Shown here: positions 54,701 through 63,983 of the stretch, in pieces
How the letters are laid out: the number at the start of each line of letters is the position of its first letter
Position numbering within the stretch: position 1 is the first letter of the stretch
Origin: Leptolyngbya ohadii IS1
Lineage (GTDB): Bacteria; Cyanobacteriota; Cyanobacteriia; Elainellales; Elainellaceae
Reading direction: 5' to 3'
Length of the DNA stretch: 64,000 nucleotides
Assembly: GCF_002215035.1 (NCBI RefSeq)
Contig: NZ_NKFP01000001.1
Location: 1,361,501 to 1,425,500, forward strand
The notes under the pieces: model-generated
Seen by the model: only the letters and a program-made list of their open reading frames with translations
Databases searched by the model: none
Told to the model about the DNA's origin: nothing
Made by a program: the position numbers and the translations under genes

Positions 54701-56342
54701 AGATCCAATGGTATTCACTTCCTCCTGGGTAAAGGGATGCTTTTGCAGTGAAGTTCCCAGCGTCCCAATTAGCTCAGCTTTACTGGCTCGCTCAAACATT
54801 GCGACCGCCCGCTGATTGCAGTCCACAATCAGGGTAGAGGGTGGGGTACTGACCAGGAAGATCGCGTCGGTCGATTCGTTAAAGATGACTTCGCGCAGAT
54901 CTCTTGCCTGTGCTAGCTCGGCGGTGCGTCTAGTAACCTGCTGTTTCAGCTCTTGCTCGTAGTCTGTTCGCAGTTGAAAAGAGAGCCGCAGCTGTTCTGC
55001 CATCTGGCGAAAACTCTCGGATAGCTGCTTTACCTCCCCCAAGCCCGTGACGGGAACTTCATAATCGAACTGGTTTTGGGCAATGCGATCGGCGGCAAGG
55101 CTGAGTTGTCCTAGGGGGTCGGTAATGCGACGGGCAGCCAGTACCCCCAAAGCACTGGTCGCCGCCAGAGTGCCCAGGCACAGCAAAGCAGTCCAGGCGT
55201 TTTGCGTCTGAATCCGCGTCATGAAATCTGATTCGGGAATGGTTGTCACCACGAGCCAGTCCAGCCCATAGTTGTCCCGATAGGGCGTGACCTGCACAAA
55301 CTGCTGCTGCCCCTCAACCCTCAGCCTGACCTGTTGCGAGGTCTGAATCTCGCTGAGGGTATTAAACTGCTGAAGTAAGCGCTGAGACACCGATCGCAGA
55401 ACCGGGTTTTGGCTATCGATCGCGGAGAGCTGGACAGGCTTGCCATTCACCTTCGCGGTTGCCGATGCCTCAGATGGATCGGAGGTTGCAATCAACTTTC
55501 CCGATCGCTCCACGATAAAGAGCTGTCCTCCAGGGGAAAAGTGTAGTGTGTGAAGAAATCGGCTAATTTCGGGCAGCAGATAAGTCGAAGTAAACAATCC
55601 TTGAAATTTGCCTGCTGAATCGTAGGCGGGTGCAACCGCCATAACCTGTAAAGCGGGTACGATCGCACTAATGGATACGGGAGTCCAGTGCTGTTGCCCA
55701 GCGGATTTTGCCTGCTTATACCAGTCCAGATTGCTAAAGTCCCCCTTCGCGGTGTAAAGCAGTTGCTGCGGCTTTCCCTGGGAATCGACTGAATAAAACT
55801 GTCGCTGATTCAGGCTTCTAACGCTAAAGTACAGCGTTTTCATGGGAATGGGTTTTCCCGTCACCCTGGTCGCAAAAGTTTGTTCTTCCTGGGACAAGAT
55901 GCGCCCATAGGTGAGACCAATTCCCCGATCGCGCCAGAACGCATTGGCAGGTAGCGCAGGGTTGAGAGCCATATGCTGCCAAAGCTGTTGCCGCAATTGT
56001 TCCGGGTTGCTCAGGTTTAGCATCCCCTGCTTTGCGGAAAGTTGATTGGCTGCTACAACCTGCTGAGGCTCTTGTAAGTAGCTGCTGAGGCGATCGCTCA
56101 CTCTTTCGGAGGTTTGCTGCAAAAGCTGGTTTGCCAGGGTCTCAATGGCTTGCTGTCCTGCCTGGTAGGAAAAATAGCCGACCAGTGCTGTCGCTCCTGT
56201 CGTTAGCAGCACAAAGGGAACCACCAGCATCCAGCGCAGCGGAATTTGTGCCGAGTCAATTTTCAGATTTGTCAGATAACGGAGCGAGGACATAGGCAAT
56301 CGTGAATGCGTCAGAGCAGGGAAGGGCGATCGGTATTCCAAC

Positions 56343-56400
56343 TTTTTGGCGCAATTTTTGGCGCAATTTTTGGCGCAATTTTGGCGCAATTTTTTGGCGC
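56343..56400. repeat. 12-bp tandem repeat TTTTTGGCGCAA x5
   Basis: Three exact 12-bp units followed by an 11-bp and a 12-13-bp variant, just upstream of the 7-PAS kinase start at 56293. An upstream frame through it would encode an NCAK repeat, so I do not include it in the gene. Confidence 0.88.
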
Positions 56401-56413
56401 ATAAAGTGCCCAC

Positions 56414-56827
56414 GCTGCTGTTGCAATGAAGTTGACTCAGCAGGCGGGAGCCTTAGCCCGTGAGCAAGCGAGGCAACGACCAGCGATCGCTTTGACTGCT
56501 AATTCTAAAGATACCCATCAATGCTGGGGGCTTGCTGCATTGATCCGGCGGGAATGGTTCAGGCAATGGCTCACTGAGCTGATCTAAATTATCTCTCGTC
56601 CGGGTGCGTCCAAAGCCTCTCTATAAAAGTCTTATCTTTCTGCCCTATTGTTCTTTCGGCGTTGCTGGACTGACGTATGATTCGCCCATTCAGCAACACC
56701 AATTTTCATTCTTTAACATTCCTTATGAATTTTCCTACTTAATCGATCGCATATTTTTCTCATATGTTATTGCTCTAACTTCTTACTATTTAGGTTCCAT
56801 TCGCTGAACCCCTCCTCCTTATCATCT
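56414..56827. other. Divergent intergenic region
   Basis: A 414-base gap between the divergent 7-PAS kinase and CtpE-like ATPase genes. The open stretch at 56604-56807 has no ribosome-binding site or recognised similarity, so I do not call it. Promoters in both directions are expected. Confidence 0.45.
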
Positions 56828-59335
56828 ATGAACCTTGCCACAACCACTGCTTCTCTCTCTGGCTTAACCGAACAGGAAGCTGCCGCACGTCGGGCTGCGG
56901 GTCAGGGAAACAATTTGCCGCTGCAAACGAGCCGTACCTATGGCGCGATCTTCCGAGAGAATTTGTTCACATTTATTAACATTGTTCTGTTCTTTATCAG
57001 TCTTGTTCTGATTGCGCTGGGACGGATCGATGATGTGGGCGTGATTGCCTTCGTGATTGGTACGAATGTCATTGTCAATATTTATCAAGAGATTCGCGCT
57101 AAGAAAAAGCTGGATAAAATTGCGCTGGTGTCCCGTCCGACGGTGACGATCGTGCGAGAGGGCAAGGAACGAGTTGTTGATCCGAATGAGATTGTGGTGG
57201 GCGATCTGCTGATAGTGCGTCCGGGCGATCAGGTCGTGGTGGATGGCTCGGTGGTGGGCAACGGGGAAGTGAACATGGACGAGTCGCTGCTGACGGGAGA
57301 ATCGGATTTGATTCCCAAGCAGGCGGGTAAACTGCTCTATTCGGGGAGTTTCTGTGTTAGCGGCAAGGCGTATTACGAGGCGGAGAAGGTCGGGAAGGAC
57401 AGCTACGCTAATCAGCTGACAGCAGGGGCTAAGTCTTTTCGGCGCGTCCTGACTCCCCTGCAACAAGAAATTAACCTGATTGTGCGGATGCTGCTGGTAG
57501 CGGCAATCTTTCTGTGGCTGCTGGCGGGAATTTCCCTGCTGATGGGTCTGACGCCTTTCCCGCGATCGGTTGAGAATGCGGCAGTGATCGCCGGACTGGT
57601 TCCCAGCGGACTGTTTCTGATGATCACGCTGGCATATGCAATGGGTTCGGTACGGATGGCAGACCGGAATGCTCTGATTCAGCAGTCGAACGCAGTGGAA
57701 TCGCTCAGCCATATCAACGTGATGTGTCTGGACAAAACGGGAACGCTGACGGCAAACCGGATTCAGCTTCAGACCCTACTGCCGATCGAGATAGACGAAA
57801 ATAAACTGCGATCGATTTTGAGTGACTATGCGGCAAGTGCGTCGTTTAGCAATAAAACCAATGATGCGATCGTGCAGGCGTATCCGGGTCAAAAGTATCC
57901 CCTAAAGGAAGAAATTCCCTTTGCTTCAGCTTACAAGTGGAGTGCAGAGGCATTTGATGATCCGGCATTACCGGGAGCCTATGTGCTGGGTGCGCCCGAT
58001 GTGCTGATTTCGGCTGTGCCGTTGACGGAGGATCTGCGGCAGGCAATTCAGTCTGGTACGGATCAGGGGTTGCGGGTGCTGCTGTTTGCCCATGCGCCTA
58101 CCTGGACACCGATGCGAACCGAGGATGCCAATAATCCCAATTTGCCGAATGGGCTGAAGGCGATCGGGCTGCTCTTTTTTGGCGATGAACTGCGTCCCCG
58201 CGTGCAGGAAACCCTGAGCCGATTTCGTGATGGTGGCATTGAAGTCAAAGTGATTTCGGGAGATAACCCCAATACGGTGGCGGCTCTGGCAGCGCAGGCA
58301 GGTCTGGGCGGTGCGGATATCAGGCTGATCTCCGGGCAGGATTTAGCGGAGATGGACGACCTGGAATTTGCCCAGGCAGCGGCAGAAACCACCGTGTTTG
58401 GACGAATTACGCCCGACCAGAAAGCCCGACTGGTGCAAGTCTTCCAGAGTCAGGGCAAATATGTGGCGATGATGGGCGACGGGGTAAACGATGTACCTTC
58501 GCTGAAGCAGGCAAATGTGGGCATTGCGATGGAGAGCGGCAGCCAGATTACGCGCGGCGTGGCAGATATGGTGCTGCTCAAGGATTCCTTTGAGGCGTTG
58601 CCCGATGCCTTTCTGGAAGGACAGCGAATCCGCAACAGTATCCGGGACGTCACGAAGATTTCGCTGGTGCGTATCTTTTCCTTTGTGATTCTGATGCTGG
58701 CACTGGTAATGCCCGGTATCATTTTCCCGCTCACGATTAAGCACAATGCGATCTTAACGCTCCTTACAGAAGGAATTCCGACGCTGGGCGTAACGCTCTG
58801 GGCGAAACCGGGTCGAGAAACTGAAAAGGGATTGCTGCGATCGATCCTGCCCTTTGTCCTGCCTGCAATGGCATTCTTAGCCCTGTTTAGCCTGCTGGTT
58901 TACATGGCTTACACCGTGAAGCAAATTACGCCGCTGCTGGGTCTGCTGGACGGCAATATGCCACTGCGGGATATTGGTCAGGTCGTGACTCGCGAAAAGG
59001 TGGTAGAGGCAATGTTCCTGGCTCGCAATGCGCTGGTTGCGTTTCTGGTGTTCTGTGGGCTGCTGCTGATCCTGTTCGTCAAACCGCCGACTCGTTTCTG
59101 GACGGGAGGTTCGCTGCTGAGTGGGGACTGGCGATATGCCCTGATGGCGCTGGCAATGCTCGGTGTTTATATCGTGTTGCTGGTTGTACCGGGACTGCGA
59201 TCGCTCTTCGATCTGAACCTGCTGGAGCCGATCGACTATCTGATTCTGGCGCTGGTGGCGTTTTTCTGGGCGCTCCTGGTTCGGACCTCATGGCGCAACC
59301 GATGGCTGGAGCGATTCTTGCAGGGAGGCTCTTGA
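56828..59335 (+). CDS. CtpE-like P-type cation ATPase
   Basis: The 835-residue P-type ATPase has TGES in the actuator domain, helix M4 GLVPSGLFLMITLAYAMG, phosphorylated Asp302 (CLDKTGTLTAN) and the hinge GDGVNDVPSLKQANVGIAM. The C-terminal membrane part has about six helices. The M4 sequence (VPSG in place of PEGL) and overall length fit the CtpE group, whose mycobacterial member moves Ca2+; selectivity here is unproven. It differs clearly from the P2-type pump at 10298. No good ribosome-binding site precedes the ATG. Confidence 0.88.
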   Translation: MNLATTTASLSGLTEQEAAARRAAGQGNNLPLQTSRTYGAIFRENLFTFINIVLFFISLVLIALGRIDDVGVIAFVIGTNVIVNIYQEIRAKKKLDKIALVSRPTVTIVREGKERVVDPNEIVVGDLLIVRPGDQVVVDGSVVGNGEVNMDESLLTGESDLIPKQAGKLLYSGSFCVSGKAYYEAEKVGKDSYANQLTAGAKSFRRVLTPLQQEINLIVRMLLVAAIFLWLLAGISLLMGLTPFPRSVENAAVIAGLVPSGLFLMITLAYAMGSVRMADRNALIQQSNAVESLSHINVMCLDKTGTLTANRIQLQTLLPIEIDENKLRSILSDYAASASFSNKTNDAIVQAYPGQKYPLKEEIPFASAYKWSAEAFDDPALPGAYVLGAPDVLISAVPLTEDLRQAIQSGTDQGLRVLLFAHAPTWTPMRTEDANNPNLPNGLKAIGLLFFGDELRPRVQETLSRFRDGGIEVKVISGDNPNTVAALAAQAGLGGADIRLISGQDLAEMDDLEFAQAAAETTVFGRITPDQKARLVQVFQSQGKYVAMMGDGVNDVPSLKQANVGIAMESGSQITRGVADMVLLKDSFEALPDAFLEGQRIRNSIRDVTKISLVRIFSFVILMLALVMPGIIFPLTIKHNAILTLLTEGIPTLGVTLWAKPGRETEKGLLRSILPFVLPAMAFLALFSLLVYMAYTVKQITPLLGLLDGNMPLRDIGQVVTREKVVEAMFLARNALVAFLVFCGLLLILFVKPPTRFWTGGSLLSGDWRYALMALAMLGVYIVLLVVPGLRSLFDLNLLEPIDYLILALVAFFWALLVRTSWRNRWLERFLQGGS

Positions 59336-59447
59336 TTGCCCCGAAATCTCACCCCAAAGGGACGGAGGCACAGAAGCAGAGTTTGATAGAAGCCCGTAAA
59401 CTATTGGAAAGCGAAGCGTCAATTGAATCAAGCCAAGAGTTGCGACT

Positions 59448-60947
59448 ATGCCCTCGCCCCGCTATCCCACCCCACGACATCCCTCACTCTATCAGGTGAA
59501 TACCCGCGTCCTGCTGCGGAATCTGTCTCGACAGCTCGATCGTCCTGCCACCCTGGATGATATTCCGGATTGGATGCTGGATGCGTGGGCAAAGATGGGG
59601 TTTGACTGGATCTATTGCCTGGGAGTTTGGCAGGATGGAATCGTTGCACCGCAGGTCTCCCGATCGAATCCCATCTGGCTGGAAGAATATCATCAGCTTT
59701 TATCGGATTTGCAGGATGAGGACATCTGCGGTTCCTGCTTTGCGGTGACGGGCTATACGGTACAACCCGCGATGGGCGGTAATGCGGCAATGGAACGGCT
59801 GCGCGATCGGCTTCACCAGCGGGGACTGAAGCTGATGCTGGACTTTGTCCCCAACCACACCGCTCCCGATCATCCCTGGGTGCAAGCTCATCCTGATTTT
59901 TATGTTCACGGTACAGAGGAACAGCTAGCGAGAGAACCACAAAACTACTGTCGTGTAACGATCGGGACTGGAGAACAGATTTTTGCCTACGGACGCGATC
60001 CCTACTTTCCCGGCTGGTGCGATACCCTACAGCTCAACTACGGCAATTCCAACCTGCAAGTCGCGCAGCTCAACCAGTTGCTGTCGATCGCCCCACTCTG
60101 CGACGGACTGCGCTGCGATATGGCAATGCTGATCCTGCCGGATATCTTTCAGCGAACCTGGGGGATTGCAACGGAGCCGTTTTGGAACAGGGCGATCGAG
60201 AAGGTGCGATCGATTCACCCTGGCTTTGTATTCATGGCAGAGGTCTACTGGGATCTGGAGCGGACGCTTCAGCAGCAGGGCTTTGACTATACCTATGACA
60301 AAAGGCTATACGATCGCTTGCGCGAACAGCACGTCCGTCCGGTGCGAGAACATTTCCGGACAGATCTGGACTATCAGAACAAATCCGCCCGTTTTTTGGA
60401 AAACCACGATGAACCCCGCGCGGCTACGGTCTTTCCCCTGGAGGTTCACAAAGCGGCTGCCGTTATCTCTTTCTTCTGTCCCGGCTTGCGCTTTTTCCAC
60501 CAGGGACAGCGGGAGGGCTATCAAAAACGAATTTCAGTGCACCTCAACCGGGGACCCAGGGAACCCGTAGACGGACGGCTGGAGGAGTTCTACGATCGCC
60601 TGTTCGTGACCCTGAAGCAGCCTCTCTTTCGGGAGGGAACCTGGCAACTGCTGGAAACCCACGCGGCATGGGAGGGAAATTGGACGGTCGATTGCGCGAT
60701 CACCTTTGGCTGGACAGACGAAAAGGACAGACAGGGCTTAGTCGTCGTGAACTATGCGCCAAACCAGAGCCAGTTCTATGTGCGGTTGCCCTACGAGAAT
60801 CTGGAGGACGGTACGATTTGCTTCAAGGATTTGATGAATGCGTCCCATCTGTACAATCGTCCGGGCGTTACCCTACGACATCCGGGACTCTATCTGGATT
60901 TGCCGCCCTGGGGCTATCACGTTTTTGAAATCAGCCGCATTGCGTAA
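59448..60947 (+). CDS. GH13 alpha-amylase-family glycoside hydrolase
   Basis: The 499-residue protein carries the four GH13 regions: DFVPNH (133-137), GLRCDMAML with nucleophile Asp224 and Arg222, FMAEVYW with acid/base Glu265, and FLENHDE with His320 and Asp321. No signal peptide is present, so it is cytosolic. A domain-C-like beta region closes the protein. Substrate could be glycogen-derived maltodextrin or a related alpha-glucan or sugar phosphate; motifs alone do not decide. It begins 112 bases after the ATPase gene on the same strand. Confidence 0.88.
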   Translation: MPSPRYPTPRHPSLYQVNTRVLLRNLSRQLDRPATLDDIPDWMLDAWAKMGFDWIYCLGVWQDGIVAPQVSRSNPIWLEEYHQLLSDLQDEDICGSCFAVTGYTVQPAMGGNAAMERLRDRLHQRGLKLMLDFVPNHTAPDHPWVQAHPDFYVHGTEEQLAREPQNYCRVTIGTGEQIFAYGRDPYFPGWCDTLQLNYGNSNLQVAQLNQLLSIAPLCDGLRCDMAMLILPDIFQRTWGIATEPFWNRAIEKVRSIHPGFVFMAEVYWDLERTLQQQGFDYTYDKRLYDRLREQHVRPVREHFRTDLDYQNKSARFLENHDEPRAATVFPLEVHKAAAVISFFCPGLRFFHQGQREGYQKRISVHLNRGPREPVDGRLEEFYDRLFVTLKQPLFREGTWQLLETHAAWEGNWTVDCAITFGWTDEKDRQGLVVVNYAPNQSQFYVRLPYENLEDGTICFKDLMNASHLYNRPGVTLRHPGLYLDLPPWGYHVFEISRIA

Positions 60948-60999
60948 AGGCAATGTCAACTTCCTAGTTTTTTGATCTAGTCTGTTCAAGCTAATTTAT

Positions 61000-62259
61000 T
61001 CAGGGTTTCAGCACCATTAATCCTTGCGGAATACATTCGACTTCAACCGGAGTGGTGCCAATAATTTCACCGTCAACAACAACCTTCTGCGGTGGATTAG
61101 TTGTGACTTTGATGCTCCGGGTTCGCCCATGGGCAATATTTTCCTGCTGTGGATCCGTCTTAGTAATGGCAGAGCCAAGCATATTCAGCATGGTTCCGAT
61201 CGCTTCCATTTTGCTTGTCACACTGGTAACGGTGACATCCAGTAAACCATCATCAAAAATTACGTTGCCTGCGCCCTGCGCCAACATCGAACTGGGCGGT
61301 GCCGCATTCGCGATCGTAATTGCATTTGCCTGAATGCGGAACGTTTTTCCTTCTGCTTCAATTTCTGCGTCAAATAAACTCTGTTCATTCAACTCCTGCC
61401 AGCCTGCCATTAAATAAGCCAACGCGCCCCATTTTTGCTTTAGCTCACGGCTTGCCTTCTCAACGGTTTTAGCTTCATAGCCGATGCCCGCCAGCAGAAT
61501 CATTGGGATGCCGTTAATTCGAGCTGCATCTACAATATGGCTCTGACCCGACAGAATTACCTGACAGGCAGTCCGAAGCGGCATGACTCTGGGGATTCCC
61601 AGCGTTGCAGCAAAGGCATTCGCCGTTCCTCTGGGAATGATGCCGAGGGGAACTCCTGTGCCAATCAGCGCCCCTGCCACCGTAGAAACCGTCCCATCGC
61701 CTCCAGAAGCAATCACAAGATCGGTGCGGTTGGCGATCGCTTCCTTCACTAGATCTGCGGGATCGGTCTCGGCGGTCGTCATGTGAATATGGAGATCCAG
61801 GTGGGGTTCTAGAAGCTGCCGAACTAGCTCTAGCTCTTGATTGGCGTTACCACTTCCAGCTACAGGATTAAAGATCAGGTAAGCTACCCGTGTTTTAGCT
61901 ATCTTAAAGGCGATCGCTTCCGCCGTTGCCAGATTCGTGGCGATCGGAACATTATGGACGCTGCAAACTTGCAGGAGGGACTGCACATCGGCTTGCTGAA
62001 ACTGAGCGTGAAGCGAATCCGCCAGCAAAAATACTGCCACTACATTCCCGGCAGCAACCTCGGCAGCAATCTGCAAAGTGCCTCCCAGCAGTTCCGGCAG
62101 TACGAGTTCAACCTTTAACCCCGTAACGTTTTGAATCAGCTGTCCGGTTGCCTCTGCCGCAATCAGCCGATAGCGAGCCAGCGTCGGGGTGTGCTGCTGA
62201 ACAAAGGTAACGAGCTTTTCGGTTTGGGAATCGGGGGCAATGAGGGCGATCGTTGCCAT
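61000..62259 (-). CDS. MGS-like domain fused to diacylglycerol/lipid kinase
   Basis: Residues 1-120 align with the methylglyoxal-synthase-like fold (IALIAPDSQTEKLVTFVQQH, ATGQLIQNVTGLKV, VHNVPIATNLATAEAI). The catalytic positions appear lost: GGDQ is GGTL, and the His/Lys of HDHCK are absent. Residues 128-419 form a DAGK/YegS catalytic domain with VIASGGDGTVSTVAGAL and PLGIIPRGTANAFA. It should phosphorylate a lipid such as diacylglycerol, with the first domain perhaps sensing a phosphorylated metabolite (inference). It is convergent with the GH13 gene, 52 bases apart. Confidence 0.88.
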   Translation of the reverse strand: MATIALIAPDSQTEKLVTFVQQHTPTLARYRLIAAEATGQLIQNVTGLKVELVLPELLGGTLQIAAEVAAGNVVAVFLLADSLHAQFQQADVQSLLQVCSVHNVPIATNLATAEAIAFKIAKTRVAYLIFNPVAGSGNANQELELVRQLLEPHLDLHIHMTTAETDPADLVKEAIANRTDLVIASGGDGTVSTVAGALIGTGVPLGIIPRGTANAFAATLGIPRVMPLRTACQVILSGQSHIVDAARINGIPMILLAGIGYEAKTVEKASRELKQKWGALAYLMAGWQELNEQSLFDAEIEAEGKTFRIQANAITIANAAPPSSMLAQGAGNVIFDDGLLDVTVTSVTSKMEAIGTMLNMLGSAITKTDPQQENIAHGRTRSIKVTTNPPQKVVVDGEIIGTTPVEVECIPQGLMVLKP

Positions 62260-62779
62260 AGCTGAGGTAATGCTCCCACAAAGGTCTTTCGTTTGCTTCA
62301 GGATTTGCTGCCTCGAAATTAGCTGAGGTTAGCCTATCAGGAGAAGCTAAGAAAGTTGTATGATTCTGCAATTCGTAAAAACGTTGTCTAACGCGACCTG
62401 ACGGTTTCAAGTTTTGCAGTTTGCGATCGCGTGAGCCTGTTTGAGAATTGAAAAACATTCCAGAAAGTCCAATCATGAAGGAAAGTTGCGAAGATGGAAA
62501 CCCTCTCGCGTAAGCCTGTCAGCCCTTCTTATAAGTTTCTTACTTTATTTCACTAGCCTTCAAATTATTGACTGCAATCAGCACGGCACCGCATCAGTGG
62601 AGATTTACACCCGCGATCGGAAACGCAGCGCCCAAGAAGCCTTAACACTTCTGCGTCAGGCAACTATGCCGAAGGAAAATAGCCCCGAAGGAAAATAGCC
62701 CCGAAGGAAAACAGCAAAAGCGCTAACGTATCCTACCTCTTCCCCAGACAAGTTTTTTCAGACCAACAAGGAGATCCAA
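62260..62779. other. Intergenic region with a doubtful small ORF
   Basis: An open frame at 62441-62698 (85 codons, TTG start) contains one hydrophobic segment (VSLSALLISFLLYFTSLQII) but no ribosome-binding site or recognised family, so I leave it uncalled. At about 62668-62715 the 16-bp unit CCCGAAGGAAAATAGC is repeated three times. AAGGAG before 62780 belongs to the next gene. Confidence 0.5.
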
Positions 62780-63313
62780 ATGACTCAATCCTATTTCACC
62801 GAAAGCGAATGGTCGATGTTGATGCAGGCTCCTGTGCAGGCACTCAGCGCCGTAATTCTGTCCGACAAAAGCGATCCGGTTGCGTTCATGAAGGAAGTCA
62901 GGGCAGCGGTTCAAATCATGCTGGCAGAACAGCAGCGAGAAGATCTCTCGACCGATTTAGGACGATCGCTGATGCAGTCGTTTAAGGACAAGATGGCGGC
63001 AGAATCTCTGCAAGGGGATGAACTGCTGATGAAGAAAGTCTTTGAATATCTGGGAAGCATTGCCAATTTGAAGAATGCCAGCGAAGGACGCAAACAGGCG
63101 ATGAATCACCTGAATGAGGTGTCCAAAATTCTTGCCGCTAAAGTGACCGTTGTGCAGGCAAATGAGTTCCGGCAATGGTTAACCTCCCTGTCGCGCAAAG
63201 TTGCAGAATCAGTCAAAGAGGAAGGATTTCTCGGTGGCATCGGTGGCGAGCGCATTAGCTCCCAGGAATCCGCAGCCCTGCGCGATATTGAAAAAGCGCT
63301 ACAGGTTATTTAA
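62780..63313 (+). CDS. Helical soluble protein of unknown function
   Basis: A 177-residue, mostly helical protein (MTQSYFTESEWSMLMQAPVQ, SEGRKQAMNHLNEVSKILAA, RQWLTSLSRKVAESVKEEGF) with no signal or membrane segment. AAGGAG (62769-62774) gives a strong start. I do not recognise a named family. The next gene, a membrane protein, begins within a few bases of its stop, so the two are co-expressed and may act together, perhaps in metal or stress handling. Confidence 0.7.
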   Translation: MTQSYFTESEWSMLMQAPVQALSAVILSDKSDPVAFMKEVRAAVQIMLAEQQREDLSTDLGRSLMQSFKDKMAAESLQGDELLMKKVFEYLGSIANLKNASEGRKQAMNHLNEVSKILAAKVTVVQANEFRQWLTSLSRKVAESVKEEGFLGGIGGERISSQESAALRDIEKALQVI

Positions 63314-63317
63314 TTCT

Positions 63318-63983
63318 TTGCTCAAAAAGTCCTTCGTCCAAAAGTATCTTGAACCTGCCGATAGTCTGTCTGAGATATTCTTCGGACTGATCATGGTGCT
63401 GACTTTTACCCTGGGTGCCGGACTTTCTGCTGGGGACGAAGCGGTTAATACTCGCACAATGCTGGTGGCGATCGTGGGCTGCAATATTGCCTGGGGCGTG
63501 ATCGATGGCGTGATGTACATTATGGGCAGCCTATTTGAGCGGGGAAGTCAGGCGCGAATTGTGCGGGCACTGCGTCAAGCATCCGATGAAAAGCAGGCAA
63601 TTAGCGTGATTCGGCAGCACCTTGATCCCACCCTATCACCGATTCTGGACGAAGATGAACGAATCGCTTTCTATCATCGCCTCCTTGATCGATTGCAGCA
63701 AATGCCTCCCCAGCGAACCCGAATTGAGAAGGAGGATATCTACGGCGCGATCGCCAGTTTTTGGCTTGTCCTGCTCGCCACAATTCCTGCCATTCTCCCT
63801 TTTATTTGGATTCAAGAATTTCATGCTGCACTGCGTATTTCTAACTGCCTTTCACTGGCGCTGCTGTTCATCGTCGGCTATACCTGGGCGAAATATACCA
63901 ATACCAATCGCTGGATTGCCGGGTTTTCCCTGCTGCTGCTGGGACTGGTTTTAGTGGCAGTGGCGATCGCTCTGGGAGGATGA
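63318..63983 (+). CDS. Probable VIT/CCC1-like membrane protein
   Basis: From about 63318 (TTG) the product is about 221 residues with five membrane helices: SEIFFGLIMVLTFTLGAG, MLVAIVGCNIAWGVIDGVMYIM, FWLVLLATIPAILPFIW, CLSLALLFIVGYTWA and LLLLGLVLVAVAIALG. A cytosolic helical insert lies between helices 2 and 3. The layout resembles VIT1/CCC1 iron or manganese transporters, but I cannot confirm the metal-binding residues. The frame is open upstream to 63201, inside the previous gene; the region after that gene's stop fits the family start better. Confidence 0.68.
   Translation: MLKKSFVQKYLEPADSLSEIFFGLIMVLTFTLGAGLSAGDEAVNTRTMLVAIVGCNIAWGVIDGVMYIMGSLFERGSQARIVRALRQASDEKQAISVIRQHLDPTLSPILDEDERIAFYHRLLDRLQQMPPQRTRIEKEDIYGAIASFWLVLLATIPAILPFIWIQEFHAALRISNCLSLALLFIVGYTWAKYTNTNRWIAGFSLLLLGLVLVAVAIALGG

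Larger units (their letters stand above)
51402..56293 (-). pseudogene. CACHE-HAMP-7xPAS histidine kinase, frameshifted in the ATPase domain
   Basis: From the ATG at 56293 the protein has a membrane helix (MLVVPFVLLTTGATALVGYF), a double-CACHE extracytoplasmic domain, a second helix (ALLCLGTLAATSALGVLAA), HAMP, seven PAS/PAC units and HisKA ([15 protein letters not shown]). The N-box of HATPase_c (LLSNAIKFSPAGG) follows. That frame then enters two 8-bp repeat arrays and stops at 51587. The rest of the ATPase (FSVTDEGRGIPSEK, GTGLGLAICRS) is intact in another frame up to 51402. Loss of one 8-bp unit, or gain of one base, rejoins both parts as 1627 (or 1630) residues. It may be phase-variable, newly broken, or a sequencing slip. 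The receiver gene at 51392 follows directly. Confidence 0.88.

Noticed and set aside
56604-56807. 67-codon hydrophobic frame before the CtpE-like ATPase
   Set aside because: Phe/Tyr-rich composition is expected from AT-rich DNA; no start signal or recognisable similarity.
56864-57712. 282-codon open frame antisense to the CtpE-like ATPase
   Set aside because: It lies wholly opposite a gene with complete P-type ATPase motifs and encodes a His/Arg/Gln-rich sequence without recognisable domains; it is a shadow.
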